Position numbers and translations under genes: made by a program
NCBI GenBank assembly: GCA_945927915.1
Contig: CAMEMX010000043.1
Location: 1-10,349 of the forward strand
Direction of reading: 5' to 3'
From: an uncultured Clostridia bacterium
GTDB lineage: Bacteria; Bacillota; Clostridia; Oscillospirales; Oscillospiraceae
DNA length: 10,349 bases
The notes under the pieces: model-generated
Told to the model about the DNA's origin: nothing
Database searches by the model: none
Seen by the model: only the letters and a program-made list of their open reading frames with translations
In this document: positions 1 to 5,952 of the stretch, piece by piece
How positions within the stretch are numbered: position 1 is the first letter of the stretch
Layout: every line of letters begins with the position of its first letter

Positions 1-45
1 ATGCTTGTTATGGGGCTGCTTCATTAATTGTTTTCAGGGCAGTCT

Positions 46-80
46 CCCAGCGTGTTGAAAAACCTTTTCGACACGCTGGG
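46..80. repeat. Long perfect-type hairpin upstream of terminator
   Basis: Arms 46-61 and 65-80 pair over 16 bases with one G-T wobble and a three-base loop (ACC). The arms carry the word AGCGTGTYGAAAA, which recurs near 1655 and 4020-4033, so this is probably a dispersed intergenic repeat and not just part of a terminator. It shares its last base with the terminator hairpin that starts at 80. Confidence 0.7.
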
Positions 81-108
81 CGGAGGGGGTAAAGCCCCTC
101 CGCTTTTT
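80..108 (+). terminator. Intrinsic terminator of an upstream gene
   Basis: GCGGAGGGG (80-88) pairs with CCCCTCCGC (95-103) around a six-base loop and is followed directly by five T. It should end a plus-strand transcript entering from the left. Positions 1-45 hold no recognisable gene; a frame beginning at base 1 stops at 25-27, which is too little to call. Confidence 0.8.
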
Positions 109-130
109 GCGTGAAAAGGGGAGCTCAGGG

Positions 131-159
131 TAGCTTTTTTTGCACGGATGTGATAAAAT
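131..159 (+). promoter_or_regulatory. Promoter of the LCP gene (extended -10)
   Basis: TAAAAT at 154-159 is preceded by TG at 151-152, giving an extended -10. A weak -35 (TAGCTT, 131-136) lies 17 bases upstream. Transcription should start near 166, about 25 bases before the chosen ATG. Confidence 0.55.
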
Positions 160-190
160 AGACCAACATCATCCCGGAGGGGGACGCGCT

Positions 191-1588
191 ATGGAACCGA
201 CACAACACGAAGAAAACGGCAGGCCCGCAGGCTACCGCCGCCCGGAACGCAACCGCAGGCGGAAAAAGGCGCTCGGCGCCGCCGCGCTGACGTGCGCGCT
301 GCTGGCGCTGGCGTTGGTGCTTGCTTTCTGCGTTTATGCCTACCTTGCCTATCGCGGCGGAACGCTCGGCGGCGGGGATGTACGCCTCGGACTGACCGGC
401 GTATGGGCTGTTGCGGCGCTGGCGCTGGCCGGCGCGGGCATGGGCATTGCCGCGCTCTTCCTGAAGCGGCAGAAAAAGGGCATGGCTATCACCGGACTGG
501 TGACCGGCCTTGTCGTGCTTGCGCTGTGTTGCGTTGGGCTGTATGCCTATCAGTATGTTTTTGACAAAATGAAGAAGGACGAGCAGTTTGCCGCGCTGCC
601 CGATGAGGCGCTGAAGGTCGTGCAGATCAAGCCGGACGGCGAGATCGTGCGCGAGACGGAGCCGCTGGCTACGACGCTGCCCATCGAGCAGATCGAGGAA
701 AGTCCCTATTACAAGGAGATCGAATGGGAGCCGATCGACTATCAGGCGTTGCCGGAGGAGGCGCAGGCGCTGCTGGATGCCGAGCCGCCCAAGGAGCCGA
801 GCTATCTGCGCAAGGGCGCGGAGCAGGTGACCAACATCCTGCTGTTCGGTCTGGATGTGAGCGACGCCTCGGATAGCATCATCCTGCTGTCTGTTGACCG
901 CGCACACCAGAAGATCAAGATGATCTCCCTCGCGCGCGACTCCTATCTGTGGATACCGGAGTTCGGCACCTACGCGAAGCTCGCCTATCCCTACCACTGG
1001 GGCGGTGCGCAGATGGCGGTCGGCACGGTGAATTACAATTTCCTGCTCGATGTGACGGATTACATTGCGGTTGATTTTGACCAGCTTGCCGAGCTTATCG
1101 ACATGATCGGCGGCGTGGAGGTCGAGCTGGACTGGGACGAGATCCGCTGCCTGCAAAGGCTGCAATCGGGCCTGACCTACGGCACGAACCGTCTGTGCGG
1201 TGAGGCTGCGGTGTATTATGCGCGCCTGCGCGAAAGCAGCGCCACGGACAACGAGATCAACCGCACCGGCCGCCAGCGTGAGGTGCTAACCTCGCTGCTC
1301 CAATCGGCCAGGCAGACGCGCATCGGCGATTTCCCGCGGCTGATCCGAAGCTGCCTCGGAATGTGCACGACCTCGCTCGACGCGCCGGAGCTGCTGGACA
1401 TCGCGCTGGAGGTCGCGCAGGGGAACTACACCATCGAATCCTATTCGCTACTCGAATCGGTCGGCTATTGGGGCGGTATTTTCGGTGACGCGCAGTATTT
1501 CTACTGCGTTTACGACATCAACCGCGCGAGCGACTGGCTCTACCGCACGATCTACGAGGATCTCTACATCTCCAGCTACCCGGATTGA
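191..1588 (+). CDS. LytR-CpsA-Psr (LCP) family protein with three-helix N-terminal membrane module
   Basis: 465 residues. LCP proteins are membrane-bound phosphotransferases that attach lipid-linked polymers (wall teichoic acid, capsule, other glycans) to peptidoglycan outside the cell. The LCP domain runs from about 212 to 390: TNILLFGLD at 214-222, an SDS segment with D228, ARDSY with R249/D250, and the late arginine block YYARLR (342-347) followed by NRTGRQR (R358, R361, R363). These are the acidic and arginine residues that bind metal and the polyprenyl pyrophosphate. The N-terminus is unusual. After a basic stretch (11-26) there are three hydrophobic helices, about 27-54, 67-91 and 98-124, separated by a short outside loop and a basic KRQKKG inside loop. 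This resembles a DUF4190-like module; most LCP proteins have one helix. The predicted topology puts the LCP domain outside. The start at 191 is preceded by CGGAGGGGG; an in-frame TTG at 140 lies inside the promoter and is rejected. The gene is monocistronic. Its polymer substrate cannot be read from sequence. Confidence 0.9.
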   Translation: MEPTQHEENGRPAGYRRPERNRRRKKALGAAALTCALLALALVLAFCVYAYLAYRGGTLGGGDVRLGLTGVWAVAALALAGAGMGIAALFLKRQKKGMAITGLVTGLVVLALCCVGLYAYQYVFDKMKKDEQFAALPDEALKVVQIKPDGEIVRETEPLATTLPIEQIEESPYYKEIEWEPIDYQALPEEAQALLDAEPPKEPSYLRKGAEQVTNILLFGLDVSDASDSIILLSVDRAHQKIKMISLARDSYLWIPEFGTYAKLAYPYHWGGAQMAVGTVNYNFLLDVTDYIAVDFDQLAELIDMIGGVEVELDWDEIRCLQRLQSGLTYGTNRLCGEAAVYYARLRESSATDNEINRTGRQREVLTSLLQSARQTRIGDFPRLIRSCLGMCTTSLDAPELLDIALEVAQGNYTIESYSLLESVGYWGGIFGDAQYFYCVYDINRASDWLYRTIYEDLYISSYPD

Positions 1589-1590
1589 AC

Positions 1591-1625
1591 AAACGTCCTG
1601 CCGCACGCCGCGGCAGGACGTTTTT
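1591..1625 (+). terminator. Intrinsic terminator of the LCP gene
   Basis: ACGTCCTGCCGC (1593-1604) pairs perfectly with 1610-1621 around ACGCC, extended by A-T pairs to 1591/1623, and ends in TTTTT (1621-1625). It begins two bases after the stop codon. Confidence 0.92.
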
Positions 1626-1821
1626 GCGCAATGGAAACGGTCGACAAAAGCTGACAGCGTGTCGGAGAATTTTCAGCCGAAAACCAGCACTGTTTCTGAA
1701 TTTCAGGGAGAATCCCGGAGTTTTTACGCAGTAAAAGTGCGACCGGGTCGAAAAAGGACGAACGAAAACAATGGCGCGCGTCGCCCACAGAGGCTACAAT
1801 GGAACTTGGGAGGCGACAACA

Positions 1822-2097
1822 ATGGAAAAAAGCTATTACGGAGCGCAGCGCCTGCTGTGCGAAAACGGCGAGACGGCGGAGCTGGAATACTACATACTGC
1901 GCGAGCCGCTCGGCGCATATACGGGCTACGGCGCGGAGATCGTCATGCAGCGCCCGCGCGACCGGGAGAGCGCAGCGATGCGCCGCATCACCACCTCGCG
2001 GGCGCGGATGGACGCGCTTTTACGCCTGCTGTGCGAAAACGGCGTCACACCCTGCACGTTACGGGACGTTCTGGAGGATGAGTTAAAAAAAGGGTAG
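1822..2097 (+). CDS. Small DUF6514-like protein
   Basis: 91 residues, no signal peptide or membrane helix, likely cytoplasmic. The layout is a tyrosine-rich N-terminal strand region (ELEYYILRE, about 19-27), a YGAEIVMQ segment (about 35-42), then a helix and a C-terminal VTPCTLRDVLEDEL (about 75-88). From memory this pattern (YYIL..., YGIEI..., then P-x-L-x-D-V-x-E-D near the C-terminus) resembles DUF6514 proteins of Clostridia, which have no known function; I hold the family call only moderately. The start at 1822 is chosen because GGGAGG (1808-1813) sits nine bases upstream; an in-frame ATG at 1771 has no ribosome site. A TACAAT at 1795-1800 could be a -10 box but has no clear -35. The stop codon overlaps the -35 box of the nrdR promoter, so the gene sits tightly against nrdR, but no terminator separates them and read-through into nrdR is possible. 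Confidence 0.72.
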   Translation: MEKSYYGAQRLLCENGETAELEYYILREPLGAYTGYGAEIVMQRPRDRESAAMRRITTSRARMDALLRLLCENGVTPCTLRDVLEDELKKG

Positions 2098-2123
2098 ACA
2101 ACCGCCGCGGAATTTGGTAAAAT
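2095..2123 (+). promoter_or_regulatory. Promoter of nrdR and the deacetylase gene
   Basis: TAGACA (2095-2100) and TAAAAT (2118-2123) are separated by exactly 17 bases, a good sigma-A pattern. The -35 starts at the TAG stop codon of the preceding small gene. The predicted start is near 2130, about 27 bases before nrdR. I see no NrdR-box-like palindrome here, so autoregulation is not supported. Confidence 0.7.
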
Positions 2124-2156
2124 AGTATAAATATTAGCTGAAAAGGAGACCAAGCG

Positions 2157-2612
2157 ATGAAATGTCCGTATTGTGGCTATCAGGAGAGCAAGGTCGTGGA
2201 TTCCCGCCACTCTGACGACGATACCAGCATCCGCCGCCGCAGAGAATGCCTTTCCTGCCAGAAACGCTTTACAACCTATGAGACGGTGGAGAGCCTGCCG
2301 ATCGCTGTTGTCAAGAAGGACAACAGCCGCGAGCCCTTCGACCGCAACAAGATCCTGCGCGGCATGGTGCGTGCGTGCGAAAAGCGCCCGGTCAGCATGG
2401 CCGATCTCGAGGCCGCTGCCGCCGAGATCGAGCAGATCGTCCAGAATTCGCTCGAGCGCGAAATCCCCACCCAGCGCATCGGTGAGCTGGTCATGGAGCG
2501 CCTCAAGCCGCTCGACGAGGTCGCCTACGTGCGCTTTGCCTCGGTCTACCGCCAGTTTAAGGACATCAACAGCTTCATGCATGAGCTGAACAAGATCCTG
2601 GAAGAGAAATAA
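2157..2612 (+). CDS. nrdR: Transcriptional repressor NrdR
   Basis: 151 residues, the usual family length. NrdR represses ribonucleotide reductase operons when its ATP-cone binds dATP, coupling deoxynucleotide supply to demand. The N-terminal zinc ribbon is complete: C3, C6, C31 and C34, with the family signatures MKCPYCG and [17 protein letters not shown] (26-42). The ATP-cone domain follows at about 46-136 and includes the lysine/arginine-rich [14 protein letters not shown] stretch. The start at 2157 has AAGGAG at 2142-2147. No ribonucleotide reductase gene is in the window, so the regulon lies elsewhere. The next gene starts one base after the stop codon, so they form an operon. Confidence 0.97.
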   Translation: MKCPYCGYQESKVVDSRHSDDDTSIRRRRECLSCQKRFTTYETVESLPIAVVKKDNSREPFDRNKILRGMVRACEKRPVSMADLEAAAAEIEQIVQNSLEREIPTQRIGELVMERLKPLDEVAYVRFASVYRQFKDINSFMHELNKILEEK

Positions 2613-2613
2613 T

Positions 2614-3828
2614 ATGAAAACTGCCATCGTAATTCTGTCCGTCGTGCTGGCAATTTTACTGGTCATTGCGGGCATATTGTTCTTCAGCGACCGGCAGGCC
2701 GCACCGCAAGAGCCGCCGGCAACGACGCAGCCGGTGTCCACCGCCGAACCGACGACCGTACCGACCACGACGGAACCGCCCACGACCACCGAGCCGCCCA
2801 TCGCCGCAACGCCCGCCGACAGCGGCATCGTCCTGAGCGGCAGCGCGGTCGAGTGCTTCACCGTCGACGGCTGCGGCGACACGCTCTATATCCGTGCGGC
2901 GGATTTCGCCGCGGCGACCGGCCTGACGCTCGAAAGTGAGCAGCCGCTGCTCCTGACGGGTCCGGATACCGTCGAGAGCACCGACGACGGCATCCTTGCC
3001 AACGGCCGTCCCTTCGGGCAGGGCGCGACGTACCTCTATTCGCCGGAGGAGGGCGGACTCCTGCCGCTTCTGGAGACCGCCGAGGCGCTGGGCTACCCGA
3101 TGTGGACGGACGACGAGAGCGGCGTGACCTACATCACGCCTGCCGCCCGTGCCTTTGAGCTGCCGGAGAACGTCAACGTGCCCGTGCTGATGTACCACGC
3201 CGTCAGCGACAATATGTGGGGCATCAACGAGCTGTTCGTCAGCCCGTCGAGCCTGGACGAGCAGCTTGCCTACCTCGTCGAAAACGGCTATGATGCGATC
3301 TGGTTCGAGGATCTGGCGCACATCGAGGACTATGACAAGCCCGTGATCCTGACCTTCGACGACGGCTACGACGACAACTATACGGAGCTTCTGCCGCTGC
3401 TGCAAAAGCACAACGTCAAGGCGACGGTGTTCGTCATCGGCAACGCCGCCGGAATGACGCATAAAATGACCGCTGAGCAGATCCGCGAGATGGCGGATTC
3501 CGGCCTCGTGTCCATCCAGAGCCACGGCTACACCCACGACGACATGGACGTGATGGGCGAGGACACGCTGGAATTTGAGCTGGGCGAATCCAAGCGCGTC
3601 ATCACGCGGCTGACGGGCCGCATCCCCTATGTCCTGTGCTACCCGACGGGAAAGTACAGCGACCTGACGCTGGAGGTCGGCGCACGCCACTACCTGTTTG
3701 GCATCAAGATGGTCGGCGGCCTGTATAATACCTCGGACGACCCCTTCCTGGTCAGCCGGTATTATATCTCGCGCTATACCGACCTTTCGACCTTTGCCGC
3801 CTACGTTTCCTCCGCAGGAACCGAATAA
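2614..3828 (+). CDS. Membrane-anchored polysaccharide deacetylase (NodB domain) with stalk-like N-terminal region
   Basis: 404 residues. One N-terminal helix (about 4-24) without a lipobox anchors the protein; a Thr/Pro/Glu-rich linker (about 28-68) follows; residues about 74-178 form two short repeats of the type seen in copper-amine-oxidase N-terminal (stalk) domains, with LYIRAADFAAATG at 91-103 and LLPLLETAEALGY at 149-161; then comes a carbohydrate esterase 4 (NodB) domain from about 189. Its motifs are intact: VPVLMYHAVSD entry strand, TFDDGYDD with D249 (base) and D250 (metal), SHGYTH with metal ligands H304 and H308, and CYPTGKY around P344. Such enzymes remove acetyl groups from cell-wall or exopolysaccharide amino sugars (GlcNAc or MurNAc), outside the membrane. 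The real substrate is unknown. The start at 2614 lies one base after nrdR, with GGAAGAG inside the nrdR end as ribosome site, so it is co-transcribed with nrdR. It ends just before the repeat-rich gap. Confidence 0.92.
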   Translation: MKTAIVILSVVLAILLVIAGILFFSDRQAAPQEPPATTQPVSTAEPTTVPTTTEPPTTTEPPIAATPADSGIVLSGSAVECFTVDGCGDTLYIRAADFAAATGLTLESEQPLLLTGPDTVESTDDGILANGRPFGQGATYLYSPEEGGLLPLLETAEALGYPMWTDDESGVTYITPAARAFELPENVNVPVLMYHAVSDNMWGINELFVSPSSLDEQLAYLVENGYDAIWFEDLAHIEDYDKPVILTFDDGYDDNYTELLPLLQKHNVKATVFVIGNAAGMTHKMTAEQIREMADSGLVSIQSHGYTHDDMDVMGEDTLEFELGESKRVITRLTGRIPYVLCYPTGKYSDLTLEVGARHYLFGIKMVGGLYNTSDDPFLVSRYYISRYTDLSTFAAYVSSAGTE

Positions 3829-3834
3829 AGCCAA

Positions 3835-3860
3835 ACCCGGGAGACGCCAGTCTCCCGGGT
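3835..3860 (+). repeat. 26-base hairpin, copy 1
   Basis: ACCCGGGAGAC (3835-3845) pairs perfectly with 3850-3860 around GCCA, seven bases after the deacetylase stop. It looks like a terminator stem but has no T run (TCGGACTG follows). The same 26 bases recur at 4035-4060, exactly 200 bases downstream and in the same orientation, as shown by the loop. Confidence 0.85.
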
Positions 3861-3883
3861 CGGACTGTCAAAAAACTACAGTT

Positions 3884-4009
3884 TGTCATTGCGAGACCCC
3901 GAAGGGGTCGTGGCAATCTTGCAGGATTGTTTCCCATATTAACATTTTTTCGGCGAATACGGAACTTTTCTAATTAGATTGCCACGTCGCTGCGCTCCTC
4001 GCAATGACA
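3884..4009. repeat. Inverted-repeat element of the TGTCATTGCGAG family (MITE/REP-like)
   Basis: Outer arms TGTCATTGCGAG (3884-3895) and its complement (3998-4009) match over 12 bases. Inner arms CGTGGCAATCT (3909-3919) and its complement (3976-3986) match over 11. Between outer and inner arms lie variable pieces, on the left a small ACCCCGAAGGGGT hairpin. The centre (3920-3975) is AT-rich and non-coding. This family of palindromic intergenic repeats is widespread in bacterial genomes; it encodes nothing and its mobility mechanism is unknown to me. The similarity continues outward as imperfect arms, GGTCGGACTGTCAAAAAA from 3858 and its counterpart ending near 4037, so the mobile unit may reach the flanking hairpins. 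Confidence 0.85.
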
Positions 4010-4034
4010 CGTCGGAGGCTTTTTCGACACGCTG

Positions 4035-4063
4035 ACCCGGGAGACGCCAGTCTCCCGGGTTTT
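4035..4063 (+). terminator. 26-base hairpin, copy 2, with T run
   Basis: Identical to the hairpin at 3835-3860 but followed by TTTT (4060-4063), so this copy is the better terminator for the nrdR-deacetylase transcript. If so, the transcript has a tail of over 200 bases that includes the inverted-repeat element. Confidence 0.6.
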
Positions 4064-4086
4064 CATATGGTCAGAAAACGATAGTA

Positions 4087-4123
4087 TTGTCATTGCGATC
4101 CCGCAACGCGCCCGTGGCAATCT
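4087..4123 (+). repeat. Half copy of the TGTCATTGCGA element
   Basis: TTGTCATTGCGA (4087-4098) and CGTGGCAATCT (4113-4123) are the left outer and inner arms of the element at 3884-4009, with a different spacer (TCCCGCAACGCGCC). No matching right half is seen downstream, so it is a truncated or solo unit. Confidence 0.7.
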
Positions 4124-4129
4124 CTGTTT

Positions 4130-4150
4130 GGGCTAAGGGCTAAGGACTAA
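4130..4150. repeat. Three-unit 7-base tandem repeat
   Basis: GGGCTAA, GGGCTAA, GGACTAA in direct succession, trailing into a degenerate fourth unit. It joins the half element at 4087-4123 to the hairpin at 4167-4184. Confidence 0.6.
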
Positions 4151-4166
4151 GAGTGAATGGCTGAGG

Positions 4167-4184
4167 TGTGCGCTGATGCGCACA
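4167..4184. repeat. Short hairpin TGTGCGC/GCGCACA
   Basis: A perfect 7-base stem with TGAT loop, followed by TTATTCTTTT. It could end plus-strand read-through but more likely belongs to the repeat cluster. Confidence 0.45.
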
Positions 4185-4192
4185 TTATTCTT

Positions 4193-4437
4193 TTGTAGGG
4201 CGGGGACATGTCCCCGCCGGGGAACGACCAACGCCGTACAAATTTGTCCGTTTTCACGGTCTGCTGCTGTGCGGGCGGCACGCCCGGTGGCCGTGCCCAG
4301 CGATCCGTCTATCGTGGTTGCTCCGTAGGGCGCGACCACTGGGCGCGCCGGTGCAGGAACTGCCAAAGCTGTACGGATTCGTTCATCTGCATTGTCTGCC
4401 GCTTCGCGGTCGGTGGACACATGTGTCCACCCTACAA
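4193..4437. repeat. 245-base composite palindromic element with TTGTAGGG/CCCTACAA ends
   Basis: The ends are an 8-base inverted repeat (4193-4200 and 4430-4437). Just inside each end is a perfect 20-base palindrome: 4199-4218 (centre ACATGT) and 4412-4431 (centre ACATGT). Two further palindromic cores lie inside: GGCACG/CGTGCC at 4277-4297 and GGCGCG/CGCGCC at 4329-4349, the latter again preceded by CGTAGGG. No protein or transposase is present. The element reads as several TGTAGGG-palindrome words stacked together. I associate such words with intergenic repeats of Oscillospirales, from memory only. Confidence 0.7.
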
Positions 4438-4471
4438 CCGTCAATCGCACCCTCTTTCAAGCAATAACAAG

Positions 4472-4490
4472 CGGCGGCTTGCAGCCGCCG
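4472..4490 (-). terminator. Second hairpin downstream of the xdh operon
   Basis: CGGCGGCT (4472-4479) pairs with AGCCGCCG (4483-4490) around TGC. On the minus strand it is followed by CTTGTTATT; on the plus strand by TGAAGTTTT. Either direction gives only a weak T tract, so it may be a back-up or bidirectional terminator. Confidence 0.45.
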
Positions 4491-4517
4491 TGAAGTTTTC
4501 GCTGCCGCATCAAGTGA

Positions 4518-4549
4518 AGCGCCGCTTGCCAGTGCTGGCAAGCGGCGCT
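4518..4549 (-). terminator. Hairpin ending the xdh operon
   Basis: A perfect 13-base stem (4518-4530 with 4537-4549) and six-base loop lie 21 bases beyond the xdhC stop codon on the minus strand. No T run follows, so it is either an imperfect terminator or an RNA 3'-end stabilising stem. Confidence 0.55.
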
Positions 4550-4570
4550 GTTCGGCGTGTGTGCCGCACC

Positions 4571-5068
4571 TTACTGCGGCATCGGCTTGCCGAGACGGCG
4601 GTACATGGTCTTTTTGACGGCGCGGATGATGTTCTCATAGCCCGTGCAGCGGCACAGGTGACCGGACAGGAGCTTGCGCAGCTCGGCGTCGGTGTATTCC
4701 TTGCCGCTTTCCAGGATCTCGACCGCGCTCAGGATGAAGCCCGGCGTGCAGAAGCCGCACTGGATGGCCGCCTCGTCGATGAACGCCTGCTGGATGTCCG
4801 AAAGCTCGCCGCCGGGGCCGATGAGGCTCTCCAGCGTGCGGATCTTCTTGCCGTTGGCCCAGACCGCGAGGTAGATGCAGGAATTGTACGCCTCGCCGTC
4901 GATGAGCACCGTGCACGCGCCGCATTCGCCGACCTCGCAGCCCTTCTTGACGGAGGTCATGCGGAAATCGTTGCGGAGCATATCGGTCAGACTGGCGCGG
5001 ACGTCTACCATCTGCTCGACGTCCTTGCCGTTGAGATTATACTTGACCAGCATATATTGCTTTGCCAT
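4571..5068 (-). CDS. xdhC: Xanthine dehydrogenase-type iron-sulfur subunit
   Basis: 165 residues, normal for the small subunit of three-subunit molybdenum hydroxylases. It carries electrons from the molybdenum centre in XdhA to the FAD in XdhB through two [2Fe-2S] clusters. All eight cysteine ligands are present: the plant-ferredoxin-type cluster at C44, C49, C52, C64 (GCEVGECGACT), and the second cluster in the helical domain at C104, C107, C139, C141 (CGFCTPG and CRCTGY). The start has AGGAGG (complement of 5078-5083) about nine bases upstream. The ATG overlaps the TAA of xdhB by one base, which suggests translational coupling. The symbol follows E. coli XdhABC naming; it is not the XdhC maturation factor of other species. 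The oxidised substrate is set by XdhA. Confidence 0.95.
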   Translation of the reverse strand: MAKQYMLVKYNLNGKDVEQMVDVRASLTDMLRNDFRMTSVKKGCEVGECGACTVLIDGEAYNSCIYLAVWANGKKIRTLESLIGPGGELSDIQQAFIDEAAIQCGFCTPGFILSAVEILESGKEYTDAELRKLLSGHLCRCTGYENIIRAVKKTMYRRLGKPMPQ

Positions 5069-5949
5069 TACAGCGCACCTCCTGCCCGCTTGACGGATTC
5101 AATGATGCAGCGTTTCGCGGATTCCACGGCGACGTGCTGGCGCAGCGCCTTCGACGCACGCCACGAGTCGCGCGGGTTGATGTCCTCGAGCACCTTCTGC
5201 GAGAACGCCTCGATGTTTTCCATGGTGACTTCCTTGCCGTTAATGAACGCCTCGGCGTTCGGCGCGCGCATGGGGATGGGGCCCGCGACGCCGTAGGCGA
5301 CGCGGACGCGCTCAAAGGTCTTTTTGTCCGCGGACAGGCGGACATTGACCGAGCAGCCGTTCGTCGCAATGTCGAGCGCGTTGCGCATGGCGTACTTGAT
5401 GTAAGCGCCGTAGGTATTTTCGTAGCTCTCCTTCGGGATGAGGATGGCGGTCTGGATCTCGTCCGGGTGGATGTCGACGACCTTCGCCTTCAGGTAGAAA
5501 TCCTTGATGGGCACGAGGCGCTTGCCGTCCTTACCGGTCAGCTCGACAATGGCCTCCCACGCGTGCAGCGTCGAGGCGGAGTCGGCAGAGGTCACGCCGT
5601 TGCAGGTGTTGCCGCCGATGGTGCCGATGTTGCGGATCTGCGGGCCGCCGACCTGGTCGACCGCCTCACCGAGGACGTTGATGTACTTCTGAATGAGCGG
5701 GTCTTTGGTGATGTGGGAGAAGCTCGTCAGGCTGCCGATGCGCAGGGTGCCGTCCTCATCGAGCTTCACGCCGCGCAGCTCGTCGAGCATGAAGATGGAG
5801 ATCAGCTCCACGCCGGCGCGCTTGCCCTCGCGCATCTGCACCAGAACGTCCGAGCCGCCGGCGATGATGTGCGCTTCGGGATGCTCAATGCGCAGGCGGA
5901 TGGCGTCTTCCACGCTGGCGGATTCATAATAGGCTTTCATATCATACAT
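5068..5949 (-). CDS. xdhB: Xanthine dehydrogenase-type FAD-binding subunit
   Basis: 293 residues, almost exactly the length of E. coli XdhB, which it resembles along its full length from memory (shared GPQIRN, ATGC-like and SWRASK segments). It belongs to the CO dehydrogenase/xanthine dehydrogenase flavoprotein family and passes electrons to NAD+ or another acceptor. FAD-binding motifs are AGGSD (30-34) and RNIGTIGGN (106-114), the latter followed by CNGVTSADSA; the C-terminal domain contains DINPRDSWRASKALR. I do not see a four-cysteine insert like that of the 4-hydroxybenzoyl-CoA reductase flavin subunit. The start is three bases after the xdhA stop, with AAAGGAG in the xdhA 3' end as ribosome site. 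Confidence 0.95.
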   Translation of the reverse strand: MYDMKAYYESASVEDAIRLRIEHPEAHIIAGGSDVLVQMREGKRAGVELISIFMLDELRGVKLDEDGTLRIGSLTSFSHITKDPLIQKYINVLGEAVDQVGGPQIRNIGTIGGNTCNGVTSADSASTLHAWEAIVELTGKDGKRLVPIKDFYLKAKVVDIHPDEIQTAILIPKESYENTYGAYIKYAMRNALDIATNGCSVNVRLSADKKTFERVRVAYGVAGPIPMRAPNAEAFINGKEVTMENIEAFSQKVLEDINPRDSWRASKALRQHVAVESAKRCIIESVKRAGGAL

Positions 5950-5952
5950 GGC

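Larger units (their letters stand above)
3829..4570. other. 742-base gene-free, repeat-filled region
   Basis: Between the deacetylase stop and the xdhC stop I find no reading frame with a ribosome site or a recognisable domain on either strand. Open frames here consist of palindromic repeat words. Two genes converge on the region, so no promoter is needed, and it may be a tolerant landing place for small non-coding elements. Its parts are listed separately. Confidence 0.75.

Noticed and set aside
1..45. C-terminal end of an upstream gene
   Set aside because: A frame from base 1 stops at 25-27 but eight codons give no recognisable signal; the terminator at 80-108 is the only sign of an upstream gene.
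125..1165. 346-codon minus-strand open frame over the LCP gene
   Set aside because: Shadow of the LCP gene; Arg/Gln/His-rich composition, no domain and no start signal.
1926..2882. 318-codon minus-strand frame over the small gene, nrdR and deacetylase start
   Set aside because: It spans three plus-strand genes with clear domains and promoters; composition is that of an antisense frame.
2656..3834. 392-codon minus-strand frame over the deacetylase
   Set aside because: Antisense shadow; the sense frame has all NodB motifs.
3835..4437. CRISPR array
   Set aside because: Repeats are of different kinds, palindromic and irregularly spaced, with no regular repeat-spacer pattern and no cas genes.
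4208..5296. 362-codon plus-strand frame starting in the palindrome stack
   Set aside because: It combines repeat sequence with the antisense of xdhC/xdhB; no domain seen.
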